Below, piece by piece: positions 49,128 to 58,869 of a stretch of 64,000 bases of DNA. The translations under genes were made by a program, and so were the position numbers. The number at the start of each line of letters is the position of its first letter. Within the stretch, counting starts at the first letter, position 1. The notes below the pieces were generated by a model. It saw only the letters and a program-made list of their open reading frames with translations. It was not told where the DNA came from and did not search any database. The DNA is from Astrocystis sublimbata (lineage: Eukaryota; Ascomycota; Sordariomycetes; Xylariales; Xylariaceae), in assembly GCA_022453515.1 (NCBI GenBank), contig JAJNNY010000056.1, forward strand, positions 183,968-247,967, read 5' to 3'.

Positions 49128-49189
49128 TAAGTTTCTCATTCGGTCATCAACTTTTACCAAGAGCTAACGGTCTTTTCGTCGACGAACAG
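49128..49189 (+). other. Possible 5'-UTR intron of the 49205 gene
   Basis: GTAAGT at 49128 and GACGAACAG ending at 49189 just upstream of the start codon would make a 62-bp leader intron. Position parallels the first intron of the paralogue at 52448. Confidence 0.4.
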
Positions 49190-49204
49190 GGCACCACTGA
49201 AAAC

Positions 49205-49804
49205 ATGGATGCTCGTGCAAAACGCAAGAGAACCTCACAAGACACACCTTCCGCATCCGCATCGTCTTTGGCAACTATGGCGCCAACCAACGAAGCAGTG
49301 AAGTCCGAGTCGACTTCCAGGAACGCCACACCATTTGGAAGCGCCTCAACCGTCCCAACCAACACCGTCTGTCCCACTCTCCCCGAACGGGGCAATAATT
49401 ATAAGATTGTGGATATGGAATCTAAGAAAGCGATCACACTCGTCAGCGGCAACCTCTCGCTCGTACTGAACCCGGACGCAGGCGATGATGGAGGATGGAA
49501 ATGGCGATACGAAGAAGCCAATGGCTGGGTCACCTTTCGTGAGGCTGTTTCGGGATGCTACTTGGCAGGTAGATCCCACGGTTTCATGGTCAAGAGCATT
49601 CCGGAAGATTCGAATAACTTCGTCTTGCGACCACAAGTGGCCGGCTACAACCTAGGCGTGCTATGCGAAATTACAATAGCCTACGATAGTGTAATCCAAG
49701 TGCTGAAGCCGATGGGAATATCAAACGAGAATGGATCAACACCCCAGCTGGTCGTTGCAAAGAATTTTGAGGAAGCCACGAAATGGGTGTTCTTCAAGGT
49801 TTAG
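49205..49804 (+). CDS. Fascin/beta-trefoil-like protein (paralogue 2)
   Basis: An intronless 199-residue frame. Residues 1-60 are a Ser/Thr/Ala-rich, likely disordered leader with a basic start (KRKRT, possible nuclear signal). From about 62 a single domain follows: YKIVDMESKKAITLVSG, then WKWRYEEANGWVTF, SGCYLAG, FVLRPQVAGYNLGV, LKPMG and W-FFKV at the end. Repeated W..F / YLG elements spaced about 40 residues apart suggest a beta-trefoil of the fascin or lectin kind, so ligand binding is more likely than catalysis. No signal peptide. Part of an array with 48667, 50385 and 52448. Family assignment is by pattern only. Confidence 0.72.
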   Translation: MDARAKRKRTSQDTPSASASSLATMAPTNEAVKSESTSRNATPFGSASTVPTNTVCPTLPERGNNYKIVDMESKKAITLVSGNLSLVLNPDAGDDGGWKWRYEEANGWVTFREAVSGCYLAGRSHGFMVKSIPEDSNNFVLRPQVAGYNLGVLCEITIAYDSVIQVLKPMGISNENGSTPQLVVAKNFEEATKWVFFKV

Positions 49805-50384
49805 ACATGCACGGAAGCACAGGTTCTTCATCCAGCCTACTTAGCATGCAGCCATCAGGGTCTCAAGTTGTCAGCCGCAGGGCGTTTGCACGTTGGGGTG
49901 ATATGTTCATTCGTTCCGATAATTAGAGTTCTCTCATGCACGAAACTTTAACATTATCAATCGATACACACCAGGGAGGAGCGTCTACAGAATCAAGGCA
50001 CAGTGTAGCCTGGATTTCACGTACTTAAGCCTACAGGCACACCCTAGCCCACACAATAGATTCTCTCCCAATACAACCACCTTTCTGATAAACCATTCTA
50101 TCTACACCACCCGCAAAACTTGACTATAAAAGAAAGCTTCATTCCCAATTTTCCGTTCTAAACATAAATACCACCCAACTCAACGATCTCTCGAACAACA
50201 GTTATTACATCTCTACCTCGAGTTCTACTACGTACGTCTCTCAACTCTGTCCATATTTTTCTCCCTCTAGTACATCTGCAAAAGCACCCTGCCTGACCAT
50301 CCTCAAGCGCTAAACCTCTCTCAAATCAGACCGCGACACGACAGGTGACTCGACTTAGCACAGCACAGCACCTCCTCACAGATC
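49805..50384. other. Intergenic with duplicated promoter block copy 2
   Basis: Holds the block at 49995-50055 and a CT-rich leader (50160-50280) before the start of paralogue 3. Confidence 0.5.
49995..50055 (+). repeat. Duplicated upstream block, copy 2
   Basis: Direct repeat of 48552-48625; shares TGTAGCCTGGA and the CTACAGGCACACCC core. Confidence 0.75.
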
Positions 50385-50783
50385 ATGCCCTCCCATCACT
50401 CCCCCAGCTTGCCCGAGGCGGGCAGCACCTACAACATCGTGCATAAGGACACAGGAAGAATCGTCACGGTCAAGAGCGGAAGAGTCTTTCTTGCCGTGCC
50501 AGACACCATGTACGGCGGAGTGCAGTGGGGTTGCGACAAAAGCGAAACCGGCTGGTTTGGATTTTGCGACGTCAAGTCGGGCAATTTTCTGGGGTATGGT
50601 GAGGACTACAAACTCGTCGCTGAGGCTGAAAATATGGGGAGACGTGAGAGTTTCGTCTTGCGTCCACGGAGAAGCGGTGGTTTCACCCTGTGTGTGTTGG
50701 AGAACCAGAAGATGGGGGCCATAAGAGTCAAGGGCCAGGATGACGTAGTCGCGGGCTGGGAGTTCTACAAGGTTTTAGGGTGA
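50385..50783 (+). CDS. Fascin/beta-trefoil-like protein (paralogue 3)
   Basis: A 132-residue frame that is the bare domain without the long N-terminal leader: YNIVHKDTGRIVTVKSG, VQWGCDKSETGWFGF, SGNFLGYG, SFVLRPRRSGGFTLCVL, then W-FYKV-LG. Aligns along its whole length with paralogues 2 and 4. No signal peptide; predicted soluble. The best-preserved minimal member, so the best one for structure prediction. Confidence 0.75.
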   Translation: MPSHHSPSLPEAGSTYNIVHKDTGRIVTVKSGRVFLAVPDTMYGGVQWGCDKSETGWFGFCDVKSGNFLGYGEDYKLVAEAENMGRRESFVLRPRRSGGFTLCVLENQKMGAIRVKGQDDVVAGWEFYKVLG

Positions 50784-50990
50784 TAGGAAGGTAGGGCAGT
50801 TTTTATAAACCCGACTAATGAGGTCTTAACAATGAAGCGTTTGCACGTTACATTGATTGGTTGTTTGTTTGTTCATTTGTTTGCGAAAGTTGCCTGGCAC
50901 ACAGGAGCCGCCAAGAGACAACTAACTGCCTGCAAGGTTGAATCAGCGAATGGAGAAAGGTTTTCACTTTATCAACCTACCTACCTAGGT

Positions 50991-51149
50991 ACTTACCGGG
51001 AATTATAGGCTGTCTATAAGCCTTGTGCCCTGAATAACCCAGCTTTTTCGGATTGGTTAAGAAGTCGATCCGGTCGGATTTGATTTTTCTGATTTTCTTG
51101 TCCAATTTGGCCAGAGCCTCGTCGAGGGCTGTGTTCTCCGGGCTCGCCA
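50991..51149 (-). CDS. Possible small helical protein, 52 residues
   Basis: Starts MASPENTALDEALAKLDKKI, a strongly helical charged stretch, then LTNPKKLGYSGHKAYRQP. A GTAAGT donor near 51000 could splice it, but the following exon ends almost at once. The DNA for SGHKAY recurs at 51568, suggesting part of this gene was duplicated. Function unknown; could be a remnant. Confidence 0.35.
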
Positions 51150-51737
51150 TGGTTCAAGCGGTCGCAATCAGTGGTATTGGGGCTGTGGCAATGATGATGG
51201 AAGTGTAGTTTTGAAGGTTCACGTCAGCGTCGTGAGGGAGGAAACGACTGCTCCAGGGCAGCCCTTCTGCCCACGCTTTTATGCTTCTGGTTGGCATTTT
51301 GATCTGGTGTGCGTGGCCTATTTGATAAGGTTCAGTCGGCGAGCTCGAAATAGTCGCCGCTCCGGCAGGACGGGATTTTGTCATGCCGGCCGTAGACGGA
51401 CGGCCGGCCATGTGATGTAGCGTTGTTGGACTCGTTGTATTACGCGTCTTTCGCCCATGTGAACAACTGTGTATATTACAATCGACTCTATTGTGTATTT
51501 ACACCTGTGTGCAAGGAAAGGGCAAGCGTTTCCCCCCGTTACGTTTGATAAGGATTAAAACCATCATAAGCCTTGTGCCCTGAATAACGCTTCCCTAAGT
51601 ATAATATTAGCTATATAGATTTGATAACTGTTATGGATCTCGGAAGCGTTATAGAATCGGGAAGCGTTGTGGACCATTGTAAATACGCTATATTATGACC
51701 GCTAAAACCGCTAAATCTACGAGTACTGTATTCCATT

Positions 51738-51837
51738 CTACCTGCCTACCTGTCTACCTGTCTACCTGTCTACCTGTCTACCTGTCTACCTGTCTACCTG
51801 TCTACCTGTCTACTTGCCTACCTGCCTGCCTGCCTAC
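51738..51837. repeat. Microsatellite, 8-bp unit CTACCTGT
   Basis: About twelve units of CTACCTGT, degenerating at both ends to CTACCTGC and CTGC. Confidence 0.95.
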
Positions 51838-52447
51838 TAGTCCTTGGGGGTAGGCTCTAATCCAGTCCATGGGGGTAGGCCAGTCTAGTAGGTAGTCCAA
51901 TCCAGTAGGAGGTAGCCTGCAGCCATAATCCTAGTTAGTACTACGTATACGCCGGAGGGTGTATTTGTGTGGGCTATTTTAATTAGCTATTGCCGAGATA
52001 GCTACGGTAGTATAGTAGGCGTGGGCGTATTAAGGCTTGCGCAGGTGGGTTGGCATTTGTGGTATGTGGTATGTATGAAGGAGAGAAGTAGGGCTACGGT
52101 TTCTACAAGGAGAATTTTCGCTAAGTTCAACGAGCTTTCTATTTCTATAATTATTTCTTGGTACGTGTTTTCCGTATGTTGTTTGAATATATGAAATTAA
52201 GCTATAGTGCTTGATCGCTTATATTTCTAGTAGCTACGCCCTGTACTGCTACGGATGTACTTCCCCTTGTTATTTTGGTACAGAACTACCCCCAGGTCCG
52301 GAAGCGTTGTGGAATCGGGAAGCCTTATGGATTTCGGAAGCCTTATTGCCCTTCCAGAAGACCAACAAGCCTTGTGGCCCCCCTCAATCTCCCACTACAG
52401 TAGATACACAATACTCTCGACATAAGTACCACTCTCCATTTAACACA

Positions 52448-53219
52448 ATGCCGAGCGACCTAAAAACCGAAATCCAGCGTCTTCAAGACTTCGTCAGAAC
52501 TCTGTATTGTATGTCTCCGAGTTTTGCACCCTCCGCTCAACAGCATATCAATACAGCTGATGGCAATCAAGCGCTGACTATATCTTATCATTGAAAAACA
52601 TTTGCAGTCCCAATAACAGGAACCCTACCCAGAATGGAGGGCTGTACCAACACGGACGAACGCGACAACAGCGTATCCTCAGCCTCCATCGAGTCTGGCA
52701 ACATCAACACGCCGTCCAGCACAACAGCGAAGACCGAATCTCCCATTGAATCACAGTTCGCATTCAACAGCAAGCCTCCGACATTCGCAACCAACAACAT
52801 GCTCACCAGCGTTCCTGAGCCGGGTAGCATATACAACATTGTGGATGCCGAGTCGGAGAAAGCGATGACATTTGTGGGCGGAGAGGTCACCATCGTGCCG
52901 CATTCAGAGGCGATGATTATGGGCGGATGGCAGTGGGTTTGTCAAGGCAACGCTGACGGGTGGATTGGCTTTATCAACGTTGTATCGGCGCGATATCTGG
53001 GAAACAACAAGAAAGGGTTTTCGGTTCAGTCGGATAAATTCGGAGTGCGGGGAATTCTTCGTCCTTCGCCCGCGAGCAGCCGGTGGCTACAACTTGTGTG
53101 TGAAGGTCGGGGACAAGCTGAAGCCGATGGGAATCTCGGAGCCTGAAGAGCCAACGCCTAAGTTGATCTGGGCAAAGAATTATGATGAAGCAGCTCGATG
53201 GGTGTTCTACGAGGTGTAG
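52448..53219 (+). pseudogene. Fascin/beta-trefoil-like protein (paralogue 4), frameshifted
   Basis: Exon 1 (52448-52508) encodes MPSDLKTEIQRLQDFVRTLY; a 99-bp intron leads to 52608, reading PITGTLPRMEGC into a Ser/Thr-rich leader and then the family domain YNIVDAESEKAMTFVGG, WQWVCQGNADGWIGF, SARYLGNN. Between about 53030 and 53050 the frame breaks: the family continuation FFVLRPRAAGGYNLCVKV, LKPMG, W-FYEV lies one base further along and ends at 53219. The zero-frame continuation gives an unrelated tail ending at 53146. One extra base is the simplest explanation, a recent frameshift or an assembly error. Confidence 0.7.
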
Positions 53220-53651
53220 ACATGTGTAACAGCATAGACTGCCACGTCTGAAAGTCGCACTTCTCAGGTGTAAATGCTTCACATCATTGTCTCGAGGCAC
53301 ACGACCAGTGCATCATGTATGATTGAGAGGCTCTCTTAACAATACACCCTTCACCCTTGACGCTCATCGCCCTTCTCACAATCAAACATTAGCACCAGGC
53401 CCTGACATCCATCTACCTGTGATTAGTTAGATAATCAGGCAAGCGAAGTAATTACAAGATCGCGAACGCCCTGCTACCCAACTCCCAACAATTCTAGAAA
53501 CAAAACAGGTAATCGCGTCCTCTTGGTCTTCAGATCCGTCAGAATTGCACGATGAATAACAATCCGTCTATGATCAACCTCTCAAGTACACGCATACACC
53601 GATATTCTATACAGGCTTTTCAACATCAATATTAGTCACGTTCTCCCCTCG
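53220..53651. other. Intergenic, nothing recognised
   Basis: 432 bp between the paralogue array and the 3' end of the surface protein. Confidence 0.5.
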
Positions 53652-54898
53652 CTACCTCCCCTGATACGACGCATCGAGTTCGGCCCTCGGAGGCGGGGTA
53701 CCAAGCTCCGCAGGGTGATTCGGACTGAACGTCCCTGGCGGCTTGTACTCGGAAGTCTGATAATTCGCCTGCGGCAGGTCGCCTTGCCGCTTCCTGCTCC
53801 TCACACGCCAGGCAAAGAACGCCGCGACGCCGACCAGAATGGCCGCTATTACAGCGCCGACGACGATGCCCGCTAACTGGCCCGACGTGAGGCCGGCGTC
53901 AGACGAGGAATCCTTATTATTATTATTGTTGTTGTTGTTGGCAGGTGGCGGAGTCGCTGTGCTGCTCGCATCGTTGCTCGCCGTAGGACTCGAGGTCGAG
54001 GAGGATAGATCGGTTGACTTGTGCACGAGTTGGAAGAAGGGCGCGCTGGGCGAGAAGCTGATGAGTTGCTCCGAGTGCATCGTGTTGCCGACGGAGAAGG
54101 GCGTGTAGGCCGCTCCGTCGGGGCCGCAGGTGCCGACGAGGAAACTCGTCGTGGGGTTGAATTGTACACATGTCCGCCAATTTGCCGCGTTTATGTATGG
54201 GACGTAGCCGCCTCTGTGGGGTTTCGCGTCTCGTTAGCTATGATTCGATTTCATGCTCTGGCACTGTGGCGACATTATCGAACAAACGCGTCATTGGAGT
54301 CGCGATACCTAGTATCTCAACACAAGGGCAAGGTCCTCTAGCAAGAATATACATCCGCTCCCCCCCTCGTCGCACAAAACTATACCGAGAGAACAACAGG
54401 GCACACTTACGTCGGGCAGCATCCGAGGGCAGTCTCCCCAGACGTCAACGGGTATTGAAAGTCGAAATTTGATGAGCCTCCACTATCCACAATCCAATGT
54501 CAGCAATTGCGGAGTGAAATACCAGCATCTCCCCCCAAACACAACGATGTATACATCGTTGACGCGGGAGATCTCAGTTGGGGAAAAAAAAAATGTACGT
54601 ACTACGTCTGCGCAGCCGCAGATGTGTAGCCACCAGGACATACAATCCCCGGCGAGTAAACGCCCCAGCCATTGAGGGCGTTGCCCGTCGGTGGCACGTT
54701 GGTCGCGCGTGGCGGCCAGCAGTTTTGGTTATCCGTCACGAAAGCCGACGAACCTGACGTAACACACGTCTGCGCGGCCCATCCATCATCGCACGTCGTG
54801 CATCGTTGGATTACTTCGGTGCAGGTGTATGTCCACGTATCCGTCGTCAACGGCCCCAGGAGCGTCCGAGTCACGCCTGATATCACTGGAGTCGCCAT
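53652..54898 (-). CDS. Single-pass cell-surface protein with Cys-rich ectodomain (Mid2-like layout)
   Basis: Three exons (54898-54603 or 54606, 54482-54411, 54213-53652) give 309 or 308 residues; both donors keep frame and differ by one codon, and GTACGT at 54602 is the better one. Layout: an N-terminal Cys-containing domain (ATPVISGVTRTLLGPLTT, CTTCDDGW, GWGVYSPGIVCPGG), ALGCCPT and CGPDGAAYTPF; a Ser/Thr-rich stretch with eight consecutive Asn; a TM segment LAGIVVGAVIAAILVGVAAF followed by RVRSRKR; and a Pro-rich cytoplasmic tail. This is the common fungal sensor-like layout. No classical signal peptide, so the start may lie upstream. Ligand unknown. Confidence 0.83.
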
Positions 54899-56025
54899 GA
54901 TTCCGACGACAACAACAATCCGCGTCAGATGCCGTGTTGTGTCCGTGTCGTCGAGTGCGTCGCTCTTTCGCCAAGATGGAATCAATAATCACAACAAGAA
55001 GAGAGGAAGAAGAAGCCAGTCTTGCACACCTGAGTGAGCCCTGAGACCGCTCAGAACTGCGAAATGCCGCGCGCTGTTTCATTTAGCGTCGGATCCTTCT
55101 TCCTCTTTACCGTCACATCGGACGGCGCCAGCTAATGTAAACGACGAATCCATTGCGCCTAATCAGCCAGTAGCGCGGCAGTAGTGCTGAACTAATGATG
55201 CGCCGCAGTCAGATAGGACTTTTGATGTTGTTGTTCTAGAGCACCTGGTCGATCCTACCCCCAGACCCGTGCAACTTGCTGCGGGCTGACTTGGGGGCGG
55301 AGTCTCGAGCTGCATGGCCAGCTGCAGTGAGATTGAAGCATGTTAAGTGTCTGTTCATCTCCCTGAATTGAAAATAGGATCGAGCACTAAGACCACGGGT
55401 GGTGCTGGCATGATGCCGCCATTCGAAGACAATATGGCAGCCTCAGAGACGATGCTTGATAAAGTATCAAATCTGGTCTTTGCCAGTAGGTTCACTTTCA
55501 TGTGATAATGAACTGGCGATGGATGAGGTGCGGCTCAGATCGCCCACTTTTAACCCCAGCTTTCTGGGACTTTTAGCTTTGAGAAGCCCTGTCCCACGGT
55601 GCCACGGTAGTAGCCATCGTCGCGGAATTTATGCCTCTGGCCCTCCAATTGGCAGGAGAAAATGTTCCATAACAGTTGCCCTCTATTGGTTCTTTTCTTT
55701 CACTTGGGAGCATGGGCATTTTCATTCTGTAATATTAGATAGGTATATAAAACGAGTATGATTCTGTAGTGCTTCCCCTTAACGGGATATACCGCTTCAA
55801 CTGCTCATCGCGCTGCTTCCAAATAACGCTACGCATGGGCCAAAAAGCTTAGCATGATGCTGACTTAACTCGGAGATCGTCTAAATCCGATGCCTGCAAA
55901 TCTAGTTAGCGTTAGGTACTTTGTTGACAGCTAATTATAGAATCAACGAATAAGATCCACGCAACCCATCGTGACATTACAGCAGCTTCCCATTGTGAGC
56001 CAGCATTTTACGCCATGTCAGCAAC
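54899..56025. other. Intergenic, no gene recognised
   Basis: 1.1 kb; a 101-codon plus frame at 55456 has no domain and no coding bias that I can see. Confidence 0.45.
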
Positions 56026-56733
56026 ATGAACAAGCTCCCAAAATTAACATCTGAACCCACACGCCATCCTGCCTGCTGCTTAAGCCTCTCAGAGACGCTT
56101 CTTGCGACCATCAAAACGCTTCTTGATACTTCATTCCCCCCGCACCTCCAAACTCAATGCCGCAACATCTATGCGCCAAGACCGGGATCTGACCCAGCCC
56201 TCCTCCTCTCAATAGGCAGCGGCACAGGTCTCCTTGAAGAACTCCTGCACAACTATCTCAACAGTGCAATACACAACGACAGCCATGGCTTATCATCGGC
56301 GAGAAATGAATCTACCCGAAATGCCTGGCGCATCGAAGGCGTAGAAGTAGACCTCTCCGTAAACATCTACCTGCCCGAAGACCGCATCAACCACGTTCCC
56401 GGGACATGGGCCGTCCTCTCGTCGCGCACGCAAAACGACGCCGCGGCGTTGATGTTCGTGTATCCCCGCGAACGAGGGCTGGTTCGGCGGTATGTCGATG
56501 CGTTCTTCAACACATTGACGACGACGAAGGATGGGCGATTTGTTCTCTGGCTTGGTCCGAAATGCGACTGGGAGGACACCGGCTTCGGCGACTTGACTCA
56601 AACTCATACTTACAGTCACAGTCACGCAGAGAATCGAGATGAGTATGAGTTTGAGGTGCTCGATATGAGAGATGGCGATGTTGGGCTGGCCGAGTATGAG
56701 ATGCTCGCTGTCCTGAGATTAAAACGTAAATAA
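56026..56733 (+). CDS. SAM-dependent methyltransferase-like protein
   Basis: An intronless 235-residue frame. LLLSIGSGTGLLEELL (about residues 59-74) is a glycine-rich motif I of class I SAM-dependent methyltransferases, followed after a variable loop by WRIEGVEVD (motif II, acidic end of strand 2). Later strands VFVYPRERGLV and FVLWLGPKCDWED fit motifs post-I. Short for a full methyltransferase and without a substrate domain; resembles conserved fungal proteins of unknown role with this fold. Soluble, no targeting signal. Activity is inferred from fold only. Confidence 0.75.
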   Translation: MNKLPKLTSEPTRHPACCLSLSETLLATIKTLLDTSFPPHLQTQCRNIYAPRPGSDPALLLSIGSGTGLLEELLHNYLNSAIHNDSHGLSSARNESTRNAWRIEGVEVDLSVNIYLPEDRINHVPGTWAVLSSRTQNDAAALMFVYPRERGLVRRYVDAFFNTLTTTKDGRFVLWLGPKCDWEDTGFGDLTQTHTYSHSHAENRDEYEFEVLDMRDGDVGLAEYEMLAVLRLKRK

Positions 56734-57059
56734 TCTGCCAACAGAAACAGAGGACATATGATATAGCTCGGGGACACCCTTCGCTGAATTCACTGGGAGC
56801 CTGGATTGCCACAGTTCGTTGAGATTTTGCTCCCTCGACCTCACAATGGTGTCAGTACTCTCATAGTGGTGTGATTTGGACCAGATTGCAAGGTGGCATG
56901 GACCTCCGGCTTCTGAATGCAAGCAAACCACCTTATGTTAAGGGTCATCATCATGCCTGGAATGATCTCAACAACACAGTCCCCTCGCTCATGCCTTTAG
57001 TAGACCGAATCGACTTTTTAACATCACCATCGATCACGAGCCCGGAACAGCGAAGCACC

Positions 57060-58869
57060 TCATCGACCTCGGCACAGCGAGTCTGCGCAAGGTTCCGCCA
57101 CATGAGTGCCGTTCGTGAATGCTCCGTCGCCGAGTTGCGCTCGCAGGGACTCTGCCCCGAAAAGCCTAGTTGTCGCATTCCACACGCCTAGAACAGGCTC
57201 GGTAACAGAGCCCTGCGAGGCGATGTGCACGTTCAGATCAGCAGAGGTGAATGAGTCGTAACATAGGGATACTGATATGCAATACCCGGGAAGCGCGGGA
57301 ATGGTGAACTTAAGCCATTCGTTATCCGGGCTAATGTTCAGCTTGAACTGATTTTGAGACGTGTCCGCATGGAACAAGGCGCCATTGGAACCATCCAGCA
57401 GCGAATTAAGCTCAGTGGAGCCGGGTGCAGTGACGTTGAAACTGATGTAGCTTCGGCCAGTCATCAACGAGGCACTGTCACCTTCTTGGAAGTACCACAA
57501 CCCGTAAGCTCTTACGGGTTAGACATTGTCAGACCAGAAACGCCGTCTTTGGCTATTGCCGGATAGCAAGGGTCCAGCGTCGAGACCAGCCCAGGACCAT
57601 AATACATCATATGTTGAAAGATATTTCATTCTCCATGATCATGGGTATAAGGAAGCTGAAAGCTGTGACTCAACTCATGCGTCGTGTCATCGTCCATGCG
57701 AAATAATCGTGAACACGACTCTGGAGTCGAGAACTGTCGCGCGCCCGATGAAGTCTCTAATCGATGACCTCGATGACCTCGATGACTCTTGTGCTAGTGG
57801 CAATGAAACTCAGTAAACAATGCCCGTATCGCAAGCACCCTCTATGTCTGCACTATCTTATTGATACTCAGCACTACCGACGATACACAACTCTGATGTC
57901 GCCAATAGACGTGACAACATGCTGGACGCTTTGCGCATGAGTTTGATGCTTCCCACCAGCACAGAAGATAGGCGAGACATCCAGCTCAGCAGCAGCAACT
58001 GTAGCGTTTACAGTCCCCATCAGGTCCCAAGGCAGGACGTACCCAATGACTTTCAGTGGGCTTACTCTGAAATGATCTAGGAACTTAATCTCAAGCACCT
58101 ATTATGAATCGTTGCAATTAAATATCTCAGCACGGTATCGAATGAAAGTTTCAATGCCAAGATGAGGGAAGAACGCCAGACCCGCTCCTCAGTGTCCCTC
58201 AACATGACCATGAGCTGGACCGTGAAGTCTATCAACGATGGGACTTGAGATTTGTCGAATCGTTATCAAAGGCGGGAAACTTTGTTGGGAACTCGGTCCA
58301 GTATGGGGATTGGTAATGCAGAGGATCTTCTAGATTTGTGTTGTCTAAAGAGAGACCTGTGAATGTGGAATTGCCTTGCAAGGGAAGGGCCAATTGCCCA
58401 AAGCCGAGGTCAGTAACGAGTACTGTTGATGTGAACTGGAGGAAGAATGTGGTCGCGAAAAGGAGCAACGCCATCCACTTCCAGCCTGATCTATAGTCCT
58501 TGTCGGCAAAAATGAGACTTCGCGGCCCGTTGTTGAACACACGAAGGGCGAACATGGTAGCAAAGGCGTGCAGCGCGCGGAGGATGGCGGTCAAAACCGT
58601 CACCACTGTTGCCATCCGCCCTATAAACGCGACTCTGGTCCATATAGTTGAGCCGTGTTGGCCATCCGGGTTAGACCACAAAAACCATGTTAAGGTGGGA
58701 AAATAATCAGCAGGTATAGATATGATACGATGATTATAATGGTGCCGAGAGCCGATATTTTCTGTGATAGTCTGATATGTTTGTGTCTATTGGTATGTTG
58801 GGTGGTCTGGTCACCTAGAGATACTCGCTCGTAGATACCGTCATATATTGTCAAACCCGACAGCCCCAT
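57060..58869 (-). pseudogene. Broken multi-pass membrane protein gene
   Basis: Exon 1 (58869-58815) starts MGLSGLTIYDGIYERVSL and joins, after a 53-bp intron, to 58761 onward (ENIGSRHHYN, then LTWFLWSNPDGQHG). It has TM segments around VVTVLTAILRALHAFATMF and WMALLLFATTFFLQFTSTVL and runs to a stop at 58232. Further family-like pieces follow in other frames: FIRYRAEIFNCNDS (about 58105-58150), VSPLKVIGYVLPWDLMGTVN (about 58010-58075), a segment near 57540-57620, and an extracellular-looking domain (57500-57060) with four N-glycosylation sites. Stops and frame changes separate them. A 22-bp palindrome marks one break. The intact homologue would be a fungal plasma-membrane protein of unknown function. 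Confidence 0.55.
57499..57520. repeat. 22-bp palindrome
   Basis: AACCCGTAAG and CTTACGGGTT arms around a 2-bp centre, located exactly where the reading frame of the broken membrane-protein gene changes. Confidence 0.8.

Larger units (their letters stand above)
50784..52447. other. Repeat-rich intergenic region
   Basis: Contains a possible 52-codon minus-strand gene (51149-50991), direct copies of ATAAGCCTTGTGCCCTGAAT at 51016 and 51568, clustered GGAAGCGTT words, an 8-bp microsatellite, and a row of GGGGGTAGG-type repeats (51846-51915). Confidence 0.55.

Noticed and set aside
57526..57816. 96-codon plus-strand frame with DDLDDLDD
   Set aside because: A short GATGACCTC repeat produces the acidic run; the region is antisense to the broken membrane-protein gene and shows no domain.
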